Source: Philodulcilactobacillus myokonensis
GTDB lineage: Bacteria; Bacillota; Bacilli; Lactobacillales; Lactobacillaceae
DNA: 64,000 bases
Direction of reading: 5' to 3'
NCBI RefSeq assembly: GCF_027923585.1
Contig: NZ_BRPL01000002.1
Location: 868,001 to 932,000, forward strand
Below the pieces are notes generated by a model. That model did no database searches and had not been told where the DNA came from. It saw only the letters and a program-made list of their open reading frames with translations. Below, one piece after another: positions 28,184 through 38,193 of this stretch. Made by a program: the position numbers and the translations under genes. Positions within the stretch are counted from its first letter, which is position 1, and each line of letters begins with the position of its first letter.

Positions 28184-29164
28184 CTATAATCCCTTCTTTG
28201 ATAATAATTGATTAGAGAAACGTGTTAGACGTCCCATCGCCATTTTAGAAATATTCTTAATTCTAAAAATATAAGGTAATTTTTGATTATATTGAATAAT
28301 TCGATCCAAAATTTTGCGTTTCTTTGAACGATTTAACTTAGAATTTCGAAGTATCAAAAGTGAATTCTTAATTTGGTTAGCAGCAAAAACATGGTACGAA
28401 CCTAAAAAGTTTGCATCACCAATGTCTCTCATTCCAGTAAATACTTGGTTCAACCATTCCATTTGACGATTTAATTTCATTAAACTAATTGCAACCGTGG
28501 GCATTTGTAAACTTAATATTTCTTGATGATCTAACATTAAGTGCAAAATGGTTGTAAATTTAGATGGATCAAATTTTTGCAATGTATTTAGATTACACTT
28601 AAATAAAATTTGATTTAAATTCATATCAGCAGACTGACTTAAAAAATCAAAACGATCGGTATCCTTTAAAATATTATATTCCTGTAAACCGAACGAAATT
28701 GCCAGTTTTTGTTTTAATGATAAATCTTTCAATTGAACATGCTGGTAAAACAAATTTTGAATTGTATTCCGCTTAGCATGGTCGGCTTTTTTTATTAAAT
28801 AGTTCATTTGTTGATTAAATGATTTTTCGTTTTTTAAACTGTGCAGCCACAATTCTGATGAAGGATGGCGGCATAAAACTGATTGCCATTGATCAATTGC
28901 TGATGGTAATAAACAATCGTTATCTTTTAAATTAATCCAATAATAACTGTCGTCCTTATCTAATGAAACATCAGAATAGTGGTTAACAATTTGAATTTTT
29001 AAAGAAGCATGACTTAAAAAATCAATCATTTCATGATTTATAAATGATTTTTTAATAATTAATTGAACATTCGAATTATTTTGATAAGCAATGTTTTCAA
29101 TTAAAAGTTTTAATTTATGATTCGTTAAATGATTATTTGGTAAAACATTAATTAGAAATTGCAT
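28184..29164 (-). CDS. Hypothetical protein, possibly a degenerate GT2 glycosyltransferase
   Basis: A 326-residue protein I cannot assign by a clear motif. Its first 110 residues follow the layout of a GT-A fold (hydrophobic FLINVLPN start, LIIKK and LKIQIVNHY strands, then YYWINLKDNDCLLPSAIDQW where GT2 enzymes have their DxD), but no DxD is present and no nucleotide-binding DDGS-like motif is seen. The rest is helical and basic, as in the C-terminal parts of its neighbours. It is the first gene of the operon with the two GT2 fusion enzymes, so it may be a non-catalytic partner or a scaffold. Start ATG follows AGGGGC. Confidence 0.6.
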   Translation of the reverse strand: MQFLINVLPNNHLTNHKLKLLIENIAYQNNSNVQLIIKKSFINHEMIDFLSHASLKIQIVNHYSDVSLDKDDSYYWINLKDNDCLLPSAIDQWQSVLCRHPSSELWLHSLKNEKSFNQQMNYLIKKADHAKRNTIQNLFYQHVQLKDLSLKQKLAISFGLQEYNILKDTDRFDFLSQSADMNLNQILFKCNLNTLQKFDPSKFTTILHLMLDHQEILSLQMPTVAISLMKLNRQMEWLNQVFTGMRDIGDANFLGSYHVFAANQIKNSLLILRNSKLNRSKKRKILDRIIQYNQKLPYIFRIKNISKMAMGRLTRFSNQLLSKKGL

Positions 29165-29200
29165 GAATCTAGCCCCTAATTATTATTATTTCCTTAATTA

Positions 29201-29209
29201 ATTATATCA
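29201..29209 (-). promoter_or_regulatory. Extended -10 promoter of the surface-polymer operon
   Basis: TGATATAAT on the minus strand (TATAAT at 29201-29206, TG at 29208-29209), about 37 bases before the start of the first gene; no good -35. Confidence 0.6.
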
Positions 29210-29264
29210 CGGATAAATTAGTTAAATTATAAACCAAAGTGAAAATATATTAAATTTTGTTAAC

Positions 29265-29296
29265 AAAAAATCAACCTGAAATAATTACAGGTTGAT
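29265..29296 (-). terminator. Intrinsic terminator after lepA
   Basis: TCAACCTG / CAGGTTGA stem with TTTTTTG following on the minus strand. Confidence 0.88.
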
Positions 29297-29320
29297 GTTA
29301 AAGTTAACGATTACTTAAAT

Positions 29321-31159
29321 TTATTTGCCACCTTTTTCATCTTCATCGGTTTTTAAAATGGCCATAAAAGCAGATTGTGGAACATCAACTTTTCCAACTG
29401 CTTTCATTCGTTTTTTACCAGCCTTTTGCTTATTTAACAACTTATCTTTTCTAGTTTGATCTCCACCATATAGTGGACCGGTAACATCTTTTCGATAAGC
29501 TTTAATATTTGTTCTTGCAATAATTTTAGAACCAATGGCAGCTTGAATCGGAATTTCAAAATTCTTTCTTGGAATTAAATCCTTTAATTTTTTAACAATC
29601 ACACGACTTCTACTGTTAGCAAATGAACGGTGTGAAATAAAACTTAATGCATCAATTTTTTGACCATTCAATAAAATATCAATTTTTACTAAATCACTAG
29701 CACGATAATCTTCTAATTGATAATCTAATGAAGCATAACCGTGGGTACTAGATTTCAAATTATCGAAAAAATCATAAATGATTTCCGAAAGCGGCATATC
29801 ATAAATAACATTAACACGATACTTATCCAAATATTCCATCGTTTCAAATTGACCACGTCGATGCTGGCATAATCGCATTACTGCACCAACATAATCATTG
29901 GGTGTCATAATTGTCGCTTTAACGAATGGTTCTTTGACATCTTTAATTGTTGAAACATCAGGCATTTCAGAAGGATTTTGAACGCTGATAACTTTATTAT
30001 CAGTGGTATCAACGCGGTAAGTAACAGATGGAGCCGTGATAATCAATTGCATCCCAAAATCACGTTCCAACCGCTCCTGAACAACATCCATGTGGAGCAT
30101 TCCTAAAAATCCACACCTAAAGCCAAATCCTAATGCTTGAGAAGTTTCCGGTTCAAATTCCAATGCAGAATCATTTAGTTGTAATTTTGATAGTGAGTCC
30201 CTTAAATCACCAAAATCTTCGTTATTGGTTGGGTATAATCCAGCGTACACCATTGGCTTCATTTCACGATAACCAGGTAATTCCTTTTCAGCTGGATTAT
30301 CAACACATGTAATGGTATCCCCAACCCGGGTAGTCCTGATATCTTTAATACTAGCAGTAATGTATCCAACGTCACCAGACATTAAATAATCTTTTTCAAT
30401 TGGATGTGGTGAATTAACACCAACTGATACGACGTTATATTCACTACCATTATTCATTAATTTAATTCGATCGCCAGGTTTTACAGTCCCCTCATATAAT
30501 CGAACGCTCAAAACAACTCCTTGATAGTCATCATATTTTGCATCAAAAATTAATGCTTTTAAAGGATCCCTTAAATTGCCTGACGGTGCTGGAATTTTAT
30601 GAACGATTTGTTCTAATAGGTCTTTAATTCCAATGCCTTTTTTAGCGCTTGCCATCACGGCATCAGATGTATCTAAACCAATTACATCCTGAATTTCACT
30701 CTTGACCTTTTCTGGTTGAGCAGATGGCAAATCAATTTTATTAATAACTGGAACAATTTCTAAATCATCATCAATTGCTAAATAAACATTAGCTAAAGTT
30801 TGAGCTTGAACCCCTTGAGATGCATCAACAACTAGAACAGCACCTTCACAAGCAGCTAAACTTCTTGAAACTTCATAAGAAAAATCAACGTGTCCAGGCG
30901 TATCAATTAAATGAAATGTATACGTATGGCCGTCATCAGCATGGTATTTCAATTCAACAGCATTCAAACGAATTGTGATTCCACGTTCTCGTTCTAAATC
31001 CATATCATCCAAAACTTGACTTTTCATGTCATGTTTATCAATTGTATCCGTTAATTCTAAAATTCGATCTGCTAACGTAGATTTACCATGGTCAATGTGA
31101 GCAACAATTGAAAAATTACGAATATACTTTTGATGCTCTTTCATTTTATTAAAATCCAT
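29321..31159 (-). CDS. lepA: Elongation factor 4 (LepA)
   Basis: Translational GTPase EF4, which acts on stalled or misassembled ribosomes. 612 residues; G1 is AHIDHGKST near residue 20, G3 DTPGHVDFS near 86, G4 NKIDLP near 140, and the diagnostic LepA C-terminal domain is complete ([18 protein letters not shown]). Start ATG follows AAGGTAGGAATAAAC. It lies downstream of dnaJ but behind a terminator and its own promoter. Confidence 0.98.
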   Translation of the reverse strand: MDFNKMKEHQKYIRNFSIVAHIDHGKSTLADRILELTDTIDKHDMKSQVLDDMDLERERGITIRLNAVELKYHADDGHTYTFHLIDTPGHVDFSYEVSRSLAACEGAVLVVDASQGVQAQTLANVYLAIDDDLEIVPVINKIDLPSAQPEKVKSEIQDVIGLDTSDAVMASAKKGIGIKDLLEQIVHKIPAPSGNLRDPLKALIFDAKYDDYQGVVLSVRLYEGTVKPGDRIKLMNNGSEYNVVSVGVNSPHPIEKDYLMSGDVGYITASIKDIRTTRVGDTITCVDNPAEKELPGYREMKPMVYAGLYPTNNEDFGDLRDSLSKLQLNDSALEFEPETSQALGFGFRCGFLGMLHMDVVQERLERDFGMQLIITAPSVTYRVDTTDNKVISVQNPSEMPDVSTIKDVKEPFVKATIMTPNDYVGAVMRLCQHRRGQFETMEYLDKYRVNVIYDMPLSEIIYDFFDNLKSSTHGYASLDYQLEDYRASDLVKIDILLNGQKIDALSFISHRSFANSRSRVIVKKLKDLIPRKNFEIPIQAAIGSKIIARTNIKAYRKDVTGPLYGGDQTRKDKLLNKQKAGKKRMKAVGKVDVPQSAFMAILKTDEDEKGGK

Positions 31160-31221
31160 GTTTATTCCTACCTTTTATTATTTTAGTTCTATCTATTAAT
31201 TATAACAAACCCAAAACAGTG

Positions 31222-31250
31222 ATGATAGTGCAATTACTCCTTAAAGTCAA
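31222..31250 (-). promoter_or_regulatory. Probable promoter of lepA
   Basis: TTGACT (31245-31250) and TATCAT (31222-31227) with a 17-base spacer on the minus strand. A second candidate -10, TGTTATAAT, is closer to the gene near 31197-31205. Confidence 0.6.
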
Positions 31251-31256
31251 AGATAA

Positions 31257-31290
31257 TAAAAAATCGTATCTAGAAAATTCTAGATACGAC
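31257..31290 (-). terminator. Intrinsic terminator after dnaJ
   Basis: TCGTATCTAG / CTAGATACGA stem of 10 bp followed by TTTTTTATT on the minus strand. Confidence 0.92.
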
Positions 31291-31310
31291 TTTTATTTTT
31301 ATAAAAGCAT

Positions 31311-32465
31311 TTATTTATCAAAGGCTTCCTTCATTTTATCAAAGAAACCTTTGCCTTTATTACCTTTTAATTCACCACTAGCTTCTGCAAAAGCACGCAT
31401 TGCAATTCTTTGACGCTTGTTCAAATGCTTAGGTGTATCAACTTTAACAATTACGTTTTGATCACCATGACCACTACCGTGAATCTGTGGAACACCCTTT
31501 CCTCTTAATTTAAAAGTGGTTCCAGTTTGGGTCCCGGCAGGAATCTTCAAACTAACGTTACCATACATTGTTTTAACATTAACGTCAGAACCTAGTGATG
31601 CCTGTGAGAATGTAAGTGGCTGGTTATAGTAAAGGTTTAATCCTTCACGACGGAAATCTTTACTTGGTCTGATTCGAAAGACAATGAATAAGTCTCCGTA
31701 CGGTCCACCATTAGATCCGGCTTCCCCTTGGCCTTGAAGACGCATTTGATTACCATCATCAATTCCAGCTGGAATATTAACTTCAATTTCATGTTCAGAA
31801 TGATTAATTCCTTCTCCATGACAAGTTGGGCATTTATGCTTGATAATTTTACCAGTTCCATGACAAACCGGGCAAGGTGATTGAGTTTGCATTTGGCCTA
31901 ATGGTGTTTTAGCGACCCTTGTTACCATGCCAGTTCCATTACAATTTTGACATTGTTCCGGATGAGTTCCTGGTTTAGCACCACTACCGTGACAAGTATC
32001 ACATGTTTCATCACGTTGATAGTTAATTTTGGTTTTTTTACCAAAAATGGAATCTTTAAAATCAATGGTCATATTATACTGTAAGTCACGGCCACGTCTA
32101 GGTGCGTTAGGATCATGACGTCTAGTTCTTCCGCCACCAAACATTGAATTAAAGATATCGCTAAAATCGCCACCACCAAAGTTACCGAAACCGCCGGCAC
32201 CTCCGGCATTACTAAATCCAGAGCCACCAAAGCCGCCACCTTGGGAAGCATCAGCATCTCCAAATTGATCATAATTAGCACGTTTTTGTTTATCACTTAA
32301 AACTTCATGTGCTTCATTAATTTCTTTAAATTTATCTTCAGCACCAGGTGCATGATTAATATCAGGATGATATTTAGCTGCTAATCTTCGATAAGCATGG
32401 TTAATATCGGATTGACTAGCATCTCTTGAAACACCTAATATCTTATAATAATCCTTACTAGCCAT
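31311..32465 (-). CDS. dnaJ: Chaperone protein DnaJ (Hsp40)
   Basis: Co-chaperone that delivers unfolded proteins to DnaK and stimulates its ATPase. 384 residues: J domain with HPD in AAKYHPDINH near residue 33, a glycine/phenylalanine-rich linker, a zinc-binding domain with four CxxCxGxG repeats (CDTCHGSG, CQNCNGTG, CPVCHGTG, CPTCHGEG), and C-terminal substrate-binding domains. ATG follows GGGGGTTAACG. It follows dnaK, but a terminator lies between them. Confidence 0.98.
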   Translation of the reverse strand: MASKDYYKILGVSRDASQSDINHAYRRLAAKYHPDINHAPGAEDKFKEINEAHEVLSDKQKRANYDQFGDADASQGGGFGGSGFSNAGGAGGFGNFGGGDFSDIFNSMFGGGRTRRHDPNAPRRGRDLQYNMTIDFKDSIFGKKTKINYQRDETCDTCHGSGAKPGTHPEQCQNCNGTGMVTRVAKTPLGQMQTQSPCPVCHGTGKIIKHKCPTCHGEGINHSEHEIEVNIPAGIDDGNQMRLQGQGEAGSNGGPYGDLFIVFRIRPSKDFRREGLNLYYNQPLTFSQASLGSDVNVKTMYGNVSLKIPAGTQTGTTFKLRGKGVPQIHGSGHGDQNVIVKVDTPKHLNKRQRIAMRAFAEASGELKGNKGKGFFDKMKEAFDK

Positions 32466-32525
32466 CGTTAACCCCCTATTATTTCTAAATTTATAAATAT
32501 CAAATTAAATATAGCATATTTTACA

Positions 32526-32559
32526 ATAAAAAGCCAAAGCCTTAAACAAGCTCTGACTT
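32526..32559 (-). terminator. Terminator between dnaK and dnaJ
   Basis: AGTCAGAGC / GCTTTGGCT, a 9-bp stem with two G-U pairs, followed by TTTTTATT on the minus strand. It would reduce or prevent read-through from the hrcA-grpE-dnaK transcript into dnaJ. Confidence 0.7.
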
Positions 32560-32589
32560 TTTACCATCATATCATTTATATTTAAATGA

Positions 32590-34464
32590 TTATTTATTAT
32601 CTTTATGAACTTCATGGAAGTTACCGTTAACAGTTTTACCATTATTTCCATTACCGTTATTTCCATTATTTGAAGAATTACCATTAGAACCATTGGTTTG
32701 AGTGTTACCACCCTTACCTTTAGCTTGGTTTTGTTGATATAACTTAACAGCTAAGCCTTGAACTTGTTTGGTTAAAGCATCTTTCTTAGCTTTCATATCG
32801 TCTAAGTTATTATCTTTCTTAGCCTTCTTCAATGCATCTTCTGCATCTTTAGCTTTCTTAATTTCATCTTCTGATACTTTACCTTTAACATCTTTCAATG
32901 TCTTATCAGTTCTGAATATTAATTGATCAACTTCATTCTTCAAATTAGCTTCGTCTTTACGTTTCTTATCAGAAGCTTCATTCTTCTTAGCTTCGTTCAT
33001 CATCTTTTTAACTTCTTCATCTGATAAGCCACTGGAATCCTTAATGGTAATCTTTTGTTGCTTACCAGAGCCTTTATCCTTAGCTGAAACGTTAACAATC
33101 CCGTTTTTATCAATATCGAATGTAACGGCAATTTGTGGAACGCCACGTGGTGCTGGTGGAATATCAGTTAATTGAAATTGACCAAGTGTCTTATCATCAG
33201 CTGCCATTGGACGTTCACCTTGTAATACATGAATATCAACGGCAGGTTGATTATCAGCTGCAGTAGAGAATACTTTGGTCTTAGATGTTGGAATAGTTGT
33301 GTTTCGATCAATTAATTTAGTAAAGACGCCACCCATGGTTTCAATACCAAGTGATAGTGGAGTAACATCTAATAGAACAACATCTTTAACATCACCAGTA
33401 AGAACTCCACCTTGAACAGCAGCACCTAAAGCAACGGCTTCATCAGGGTTAATTGAATGATTAGGTTCCTTACCAGTCCATGATTTAACAGCTTCTTGAA
33501 CAGCAGGAATTCTAGTTGATCCACCATTTAAGATTACATTATCAATATCAGATGCAGATAAGTTAGCATCTTTTAATGCGTTATCAAATGGAACTTTGGT
33601 TTTATCAACTAAATCAGATGTTAATTCATTAAATTTAGCACGACTTAAAGTAGTCTGTAAATGTAATGGGCCATTATCACCTGAAGCAATGAATGGTAAA
33701 CTGATTTCGGTTTGGCTAACACCAGATAAGTCCTTCTTAGCTTTTTCAGCAGCATCCTTTAATCTTTGTAATGCCATTTTATCTTTAGATAGATCAATAT
33801 TATGATCCTTCTTGAATCCATCAATTAACCAGTTCATAATTCTTCGGTCAAAATCATCACCACCAAGGTGAGTATCACCATTAGTAGAAAGTACTTGGAA
33901 GACCCCGTCACCTAATTCTAAGACGGAAACATCAAAGGTACCTCCACCTAAATCATAAACAAGGATCTTTTGATTCTTATCTTTTTTGTTTAAGCCATAT
34001 GCTAGTGATGCAGCAGTTGGTTCATTAATGATTCGCTTAACATCTAAACCAGCAATCTTACCAGCATCCTTAGTAGCTTGTCTTTGAGCATCATTAAAGT
34101 ATGCAGGGACGGTAATAACTGCTTTGTTAACTGTATCACCAATATATTTTTCAGAGAAATTCTTAATATATTGTAAAATCATTGCTGAAATTTGTTGTGG
34201 GGTATACTTCTTACCGTTAACGTCAACTCGGTAATTATTATCTCCCATGTGTCTCTTGATTGATGAAATTGTGTTTGGATTAGTAATCATTTGACGCTTT
34301 GCAACTTCACCAACTTGTGTTTCACCATTTTTGAATGCAACTACTGAAGGCGTTGTACGTGCACCATCAGGGTTAGTAATAATTTTTGGTTCATTACCTT
34401 CTAAAACAGCAACTGCTGAATTAGTAGTTCCAAGATCGATACCAATAATCTTGTTACTTGCCAT
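32590..34464 (-). CDS. dnaK: Chaperone protein DnaK (Hsp70)
   Basis: ATP-driven chaperone of 624 residues. The nucleotide-binding domain begins [16 protein letters not shown] and contains [20 protein letters not shown]; the substrate-binding domain starts near residue 365 with [16 protein letters not shown]. The extreme C-terminus, about residues 578-615, is an Asn/Gly-rich low-complexity stretch ending HEVHKDNK rather than the usual acidic EEVKDDK. Third gene of the hrcA-grpE-dnaK operon, controlled by CIRCE. ATG follows GCGAGGG. Confidence 0.98.
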   Translation of the reverse strand: MASNKIIGIDLGTTNSAVAVLEGNEPKIITNPDGARTTPSVVAFKNGETQVGEVAKRQMITNPNTISSIKRHMGDNNYRVDVNGKKYTPQQISAMILQYIKNFSEKYIGDTVNKAVITVPAYFNDAQRQATKDAGKIAGLDVKRIINEPTAASLAYGLNKKDKNQKILVYDLGGGTFDVSVLELGDGVFQVLSTNGDTHLGGDDFDRRIMNWLIDGFKKDHNIDLSKDKMALQRLKDAAEKAKKDLSGVSQTEISLPFIASGDNGPLHLQTTLSRAKFNELTSDLVDKTKVPFDNALKDANLSASDIDNVILNGGSTRIPAVQEAVKSWTGKEPNHSINPDEAVALGAAVQGGVLTGDVKDVVLLDVTPLSLGIETMGGVFTKLIDRNTTIPTSKTKVFSTAADNQPAVDIHVLQGERPMAADDKTLGQFQLTDIPPAPRGVPQIAVTFDIDKNGIVNVSAKDKGSGKQQKITIKDSSGLSDEEVKKMMNEAKKNEASDKKRKDEANLKNEVDQLIFRTDKTLKDVKGKVSEDEIKKAKDAEDALKKAKKDNNLDDMKAKKDALTKQVQGLAVKLYQQNQAKGKGGNTQTNGSNGNSSNNGNNGNGNNGKTVNGNFHEVHKDNK

Positions 34465-34513
34465 AATTAAATCCCTCGCTTTTTTATTTTTTAATTTTAA
34501 ATTTTAATCAACA

Positions 34514-35080
34514 TTATTTAGAAACGATAACCATTGCTGGCCTTAAAACCCGGTCAGCAATTTGATAGCCATCTTGAAGTACCTTAACAACTTGGTCATG
34601 TGGCTGATCTTTCTTAGCTGGCATGCTTTGAACAGCTTGGAAATATTTTGGATCAAATTTCTTACCGTCAGCTTCAATTTTTTTAACATTATTATCAGAC
34701 AAGGCTTTGTTCAAATGCTCATAGACCATTTGAACACCCTGTTTTAATTGTTTGCCATTTTTATCAGAAACTTTAACTTCCATTGCCCGCTTTAAATTAT
34801 CAACCACAGGCAAAATATTACTAGCTAATTTTTGACCATCATATTTTAGTAAATCCGCTTGTTCTTCACGAGCATGACGCTGAATATTCTTCATATCAGC
34901 CTCTGCACGCAAGTAACGATTTTCCATGCTATCCAACTGCTTTTTTAAATCTGCAACTTCCTTAGCATGGGCATCAACTTTTTTAGTAGATGCTTTTGAT
35001 TTTGATTTACTTGATGACTTAGCTTGTTTTGATGTAGAATCATCAGTTTTTGCTTGACGCTTAACATCTTTTTCTGACAT
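34514..35080 (-). CDS. grpE: Nucleotide exchange factor GrpE
   Basis: GrpE releases ADP from DnaK. 188 residues: a charged, Lys/Ser-rich low-complexity N-terminus, a long coiled-coil helix (VADLKKQLDSMENRYLRAEADMKN...), and the beta-wing domain ending VLQDGYQIADRVLRPAMVIVSK. ATG follows AAGGAGG. It lies 16 bases after hrcA and 49 before dnaK. Confidence 0.97.
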   Translation of the reverse strand: MSEKDVKRQAKTDDSTSKQAKSSSKSKSKASTKKVDAHAKEVADLKKQLDSMENRYLRAEADMKNIQRHAREEQADLLKYDGQKLASNILPVVDNLKRAMEVKVSDKNGKQLKQGVQMVYEHLNKALSDNNVKKIEADGKKFDPKYFQAVQSMPAKKDQPHDQVVKVLQDGYQIADRVLRPAMVIVSK

Positions 35081-35096
35081 TTAAATGCCTCCTTGT

Positions 35097-36143
35097 TTAC
35101 CGATGATAATAATTATTATAATAAGTAATTAATTTTTTAGCCAATTCTTCTCTAAATGCACTTACAATTCCAATTACTTTAGAATATGGCATTCTAGTTG
35201 GACCCAAGACTGCAATGATTCCCTTACCAAATTGACCAGCATCATAAGTCCCTGTAATTAAACTATAATGATTAAACAAATGATTTCTAATTTCATTACC
35301 AATTTTAACTGATACGGGGCCATCATGATTATCAATAAACTTTGAAACATCATCAGTCTTATCCAGAAGTGAATAAATTGACTTTAATTCCTTTGTATTA
35401 CTACTATCAGTAAAATTCAATAGATTCAATTCACCACCAATGTAAAATTGGTTTCTAGCTGCTTTATCTAATACATCGTTAAAAGTACTTAAAAAACCAC
35501 TTGGCGTATGAATATACTTAGTTATTTCAGCGGGAATTTCCGTTTGCAATTTTTTAATTACATCAGGAATGGACATTCCAGTTAGTTTGTCATTAATTAA
35601 TCTTACGACCGCTTCTAACTGGTCTCCAGAAATAGATTTAGAAATATTAAAAATTTGATTCTGCACTTCATTATTATCAGTTACTAATATGGCCATAACT
35701 TGATAATTACTTAATGCTACCAACCGAAATCCCTTTAAATGACGAACATTATTTTGTTCTGGACGTAATGTTAACGCCGTATAATGCGTTAAATCAGATA
35801 AAATATTAGCAGATTTTTTAACAATTTCATCCATCTTACTAAAATTACCATTTAACGTTTTTTGAATAATATCCTCATCATTTTTGTTGATCGGATTAGG
35901 CTGAATTAAATGGTCAACATAATAACGATAACCCTTAATTGTTGGAACCCGTCCAGATGATGAGTGGGTTTTGTTAATCAAATTCAAACTTTCTAAATAA
36001 ACCATTTCATTCCTAATTGTTGCTGAACTAACGCGCATTGGTAGTTGATTTGCTAATAGCTTAGAACCTACTGGTAAACCATCCTTTGTGTAATGATTTA
36101 CGATTGCTCTAAGAATTATCTTTTCTCGTTTACTAAGCTCCAA
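35097..36143 (-). CDS. hrcA: Heat-inducible transcription repressor HrcA
   Basis: HrcA binds CIRCE operators and represses groE and dnaK operons; its activity depends on GroEL. The N-terminal winged helix (EKIILRAIVNHYTKDGLPVGSKLLA, then SSATIRNEM) and the GAF-like C-terminal domain are present. The reading frame opens with GTG at 36152, but that codon lies in the Shine-Dalgarno; TTG at 36143 after GAGGTGAT gives the standard N-terminus LELSKREKI, about 348 residues. First gene of the operon, behind CIRCE (autoregulated). Confidence 0.96.
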   Translation of the reverse strand: MELSKREKIILRAIVNHYTKDGLPVGSKLLANQLPMRVSSATIRNEMVYLESLNLINKTHSSSGRVPTIKGYRYYVDHLIQPNPINKNDEDIIQKTLNGNFSKMDEIVKKSANILSDLTHYTALTLRPEQNNVRHLKGFRLVALSNYQVMAILVTDNNEVQNQIFNISKSISGDQLEAVVRLINDKLTGMSIPDVIKKLQTEIPAEITKYIHTPSGFLSTFNDVLDKAARNQFYIGGELNLLNFTDSSNTKELKSIYSLLDKTDDVSKFIDNHDGPVSVKIGNEIRNHLFNHYSLITGTYDAGQFGKGIIAVLGPTRMPYSKVIGIVSAFREELAKKLITYYNNYYHR

Positions 36144-36158
36144 ATCAATCACCTCTTT

Positions 36159-36185
36159 TTAGCACTCACATAACACAAGTGCTAA
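36159..36185 (-). promoter_or_regulatory. CIRCE operator of hrcA-grpE-dnaK
   Basis: TTAGCACTC and AAGTGCTAA arms separated by 9 bases match the CIRCE consensus with one mismatch in the second arm (A for G next to the spacer). It sits between the promoter and hrcA. Confidence 0.96.
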
Positions 36186-36196
36186 GGCACATATAT

Positions 36197-36225
36197 AATG
36201 TACCAAAGCCCCATATATAAGTCAA
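36197..36225 (-). promoter_or_regulatory. Sigma-A promoter of hrcA operon
   Basis: TTGACT (36220-36225) and TACATT (36197-36202) 17 bases apart on the minus strand, just upstream of CIRCE. Confidence 0.75.
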
Positions 36226-36245
36226 GAAATGTACCTATGACAAAA

Positions 36246-37196
36246 TTATTTTTTGGATTGAAGGTATTTCATCGAAATAACTTGATCATTACGCAATTGT
36301 TTAATCAATGAATCAACGGAATCAAACTTAATTTGGTTTCTGATTCGATCATCCCAATAAATTTTAACTTTTTCACCATAAACATTCTGATGAAAGTTGA
36401 AAATATTAATTTCAACTGTAATCGGATTTGAATTACCAAATGTAACATTATGACCAATTGATGCCATCCCACCATAAAAATGATGATTAATTTCTACTTC
36501 TACAACGTAAACGCCGACTTTAGGCAATAATTGATATTGATTATGTTCAACATTAATCGTGGGGAAACCAAGTTTGCGTCCCCTTGCATATCCATGGACA
36601 ATTAGGCCGTTGGTTGTAAAACATCTTCCTAATAGCGAATTAACGGTTGCAATATTTCCATTTGACAAATCATTTTTAATTCTAGTTGAACTAATTTTAT
36701 GGTAATTGGCTGTTCGATCATCAACACTAACAACGTTGATTTGATGATGAACATATGATGGTAGTGCTTTCATATCAGCATCATGATTTTGATTATCACC
36801 ATAAGTATGGTCAAAACCTGCTACAACAGTATCTAAATTCATATTCATTAAATAATGGTTCACAAAAGCTTTAGGAGATTGATTTTGAAAGGCATATGTA
36901 TAATTAATCACATATACAAATTGAACTCCCATTGAGGCTAAAATATTCATTTTAGTATGATAAAGAGTGATGTAGCTTTTACTTAAATAATCCATTTTCT
37001 GGTAAACGACTGCCGGATGATGATCATAAGTCAGCACACCCAATTTTAAATGCTTAGCTTTTGCAATGGATTTAGCCTTTTTAATAACTGCTTGATGGCC
37101 AAGATGAACCCCATCAAAAAATCCCATTGCCAAAACTGATGGTTTAGAAAATCCTAATTGACGATGATTGGGATGATGAAGAGTAATGATTTCCAT
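36246..37196 (-). CDS. ribF: Bifunctional riboflavin kinase/FMN adenylyltransferase
   Basis: RibF converts riboflavin to FMN and FAD. 316 residues: the adenylyltransferase domain contains FFDGVHLGHQAVI near residue 27 and SSTRIKNDL near 165; the kinase domain contains GYARGRKLGFPTINV near 200. Start ATG follows GGTGGAAACAA. It is downstream of truB with 10 bases between them; the truB-ribF pairing is typical. No FMN riboswitch precedes it. Confidence 0.96.
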   Translation of the reverse strand: MEIITLHHPNHRQLGFSKPSVLAMGFFDGVHLGHQAVIKKAKSIAKAKHLKLGVLTYDHHPAVVYQKMDYLSKSYITLYHTKMNILASMGVQFVYVINYTYAFQNQSPKAFVNHYLMNMNLDTVVAGFDHTYGDNQNHDADMKALPSYVHHQINVVSVDDRTANYHKISSTRIKNDLSNGNIATVNSLLGRCFTTNGLIVHGYARGRKLGFPTINVEHNQYQLLPKVGVYVVEVEINHHFYGGMASIGHNVTFGNSNPITVEINIFNFHQNVYGEKVKIYWDDRIRNQIKFDSVDSLIKQLRNDQVISMKYLQSKK

Positions 37197-37206
37197 TTGT
37201 TTCCAC

Positions 37207-38118
37207 CTACCTAATATTAATCATTTTATATGGTTTGTATTTTTTTATTTTATCATCATAGTAATAAATAGCTCTAACAATCCCACGATAAGTAATTACG
37301 ATTTTTGATCCCTGTGCTTTTAATTCATCTGGGTATAAAAAAGCACCATTAATAACTCGTTTCCATTGATAATCATCAATACTATCATGGACATATTGTT
37401 GTAAAATTGTATCAATTGGTTTTAATAATTTTTCAATCCGATGATTCAAAACGGCTGATTGAATTTCCTCAAATGAATAAGTTTGTGAAAGATCAAATCC
37501 GCCACTTGATAATCTTTTCAAATCAGACATTACAGCAGGAATATGAAATTGTTTTCCAAAATCGACCGCTAGCGTTCGAACATAAGTTCCTTTACTACAC
37601 TTAACGCGAAAGTAAATTGTCTGTTGATGCTTTAAAGCATTATATTGAAATGGTTTAATTTGTTCAAATGATTTAACTTGAATATGACGTTTAGGACGCT
37701 TTACATTCTGATGTGCCCGCGCGTATTCATATAATTTTCTACCATTTACCTTTACTGCAGAATACATTGGTGGAATTTGAATTAAATCATCACTAACCAT
37801 TTTATGCAACCCCGAATTGATCTGCTGATTAGATAGTGGTACCATCATTGCTTTTCTTTTAATTACTTCACCATCTAAATCTTCAGTAGTTGTCATTAAA
37901 CCAAGGGTAATACTGCCCTGATATATTTTACTGTGTCCCATTAAGAAATCAACAACTTTAGTAGCATTTCCAATACAGATTGGTAAAACACCATCAACAT
38001 TTGGATCTAAAGTCCCACTATGCCCAATTTTTTTAGTATTCAATATTTTTCTTAATTTTCGAACACAATCAAAACTTGTCATCCCACGTGGTTTATAAAG
38101 TGGCAAAATTCCATTCAT
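37207..38118 (-). CDS. truB: tRNA pseudouridine(55) synthase
   Basis: Makes pseudouridine 55 in the T loop of tRNAs. The catalytic Asp is in GHSGTLDPNVDGVLPICIG near residue 40; the KPRGMTSFDCVRKLR start and VRTLAVDFG segment are also standard. 303 residues, with a C-terminal PUA-like domain. It follows rbfA and its terminator in the nusA-infB gene order. Confidence 0.97.
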   Translation of the reverse strand: MNGILPLYKPRGMTSFDCVRKLRKILNTKKIGHSGTLDPNVDGVLPICIGNATKVVDFLMGHSKIYQGSITLGLMTTTEDLDGEVIKRKAMMVPLSNQQINSGLHKMVSDDLIQIPPMYSAVKVNGRKLYEYARAHQNVKRPKRHIQVKSFEQIKPFQYNALKHQQTIYFRVKCSKGTYVRTLAVDFGKQFHIPAVMSDLKRLSSGGFDLSQTYSFEEIQSAVLNHRIEKLLKPIDTILQQYVHDSIDDYQWKRVINGAFLYPDELKAQGSKIVITYRGIVRAIYYYDDKIKKYKPYKMINIR

Positions 38119-38147
38119 TCATTATCACTTCCATTTAATATCAATAA

Positions 38148-38188
38148 TAAAAAAGGCAGGTTAATCCCACTCAGAATTAACCTGCCTT
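38148..38188 (-). terminator. Intrinsic terminator after rbfA
   Basis: AAGGCAGGTTAAT / ATTAACCTGCCTT, a perfect 13-bp stem, with TTTTTTATT following on the minus strand. It ends the rimP-nusA-ylxR-ylxQ-infB-rbfA transcript. Confidence 0.93.
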
Positions 38189-38193
38189 AATTT

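Noticed and set aside
36153-36245. FMN riboswitch before ribF
   Set aside because: ribF has only 10 bases to truB and no leader; the gap at 36153-36245 belongs to hrcA and holds the promoter and CIRCE.
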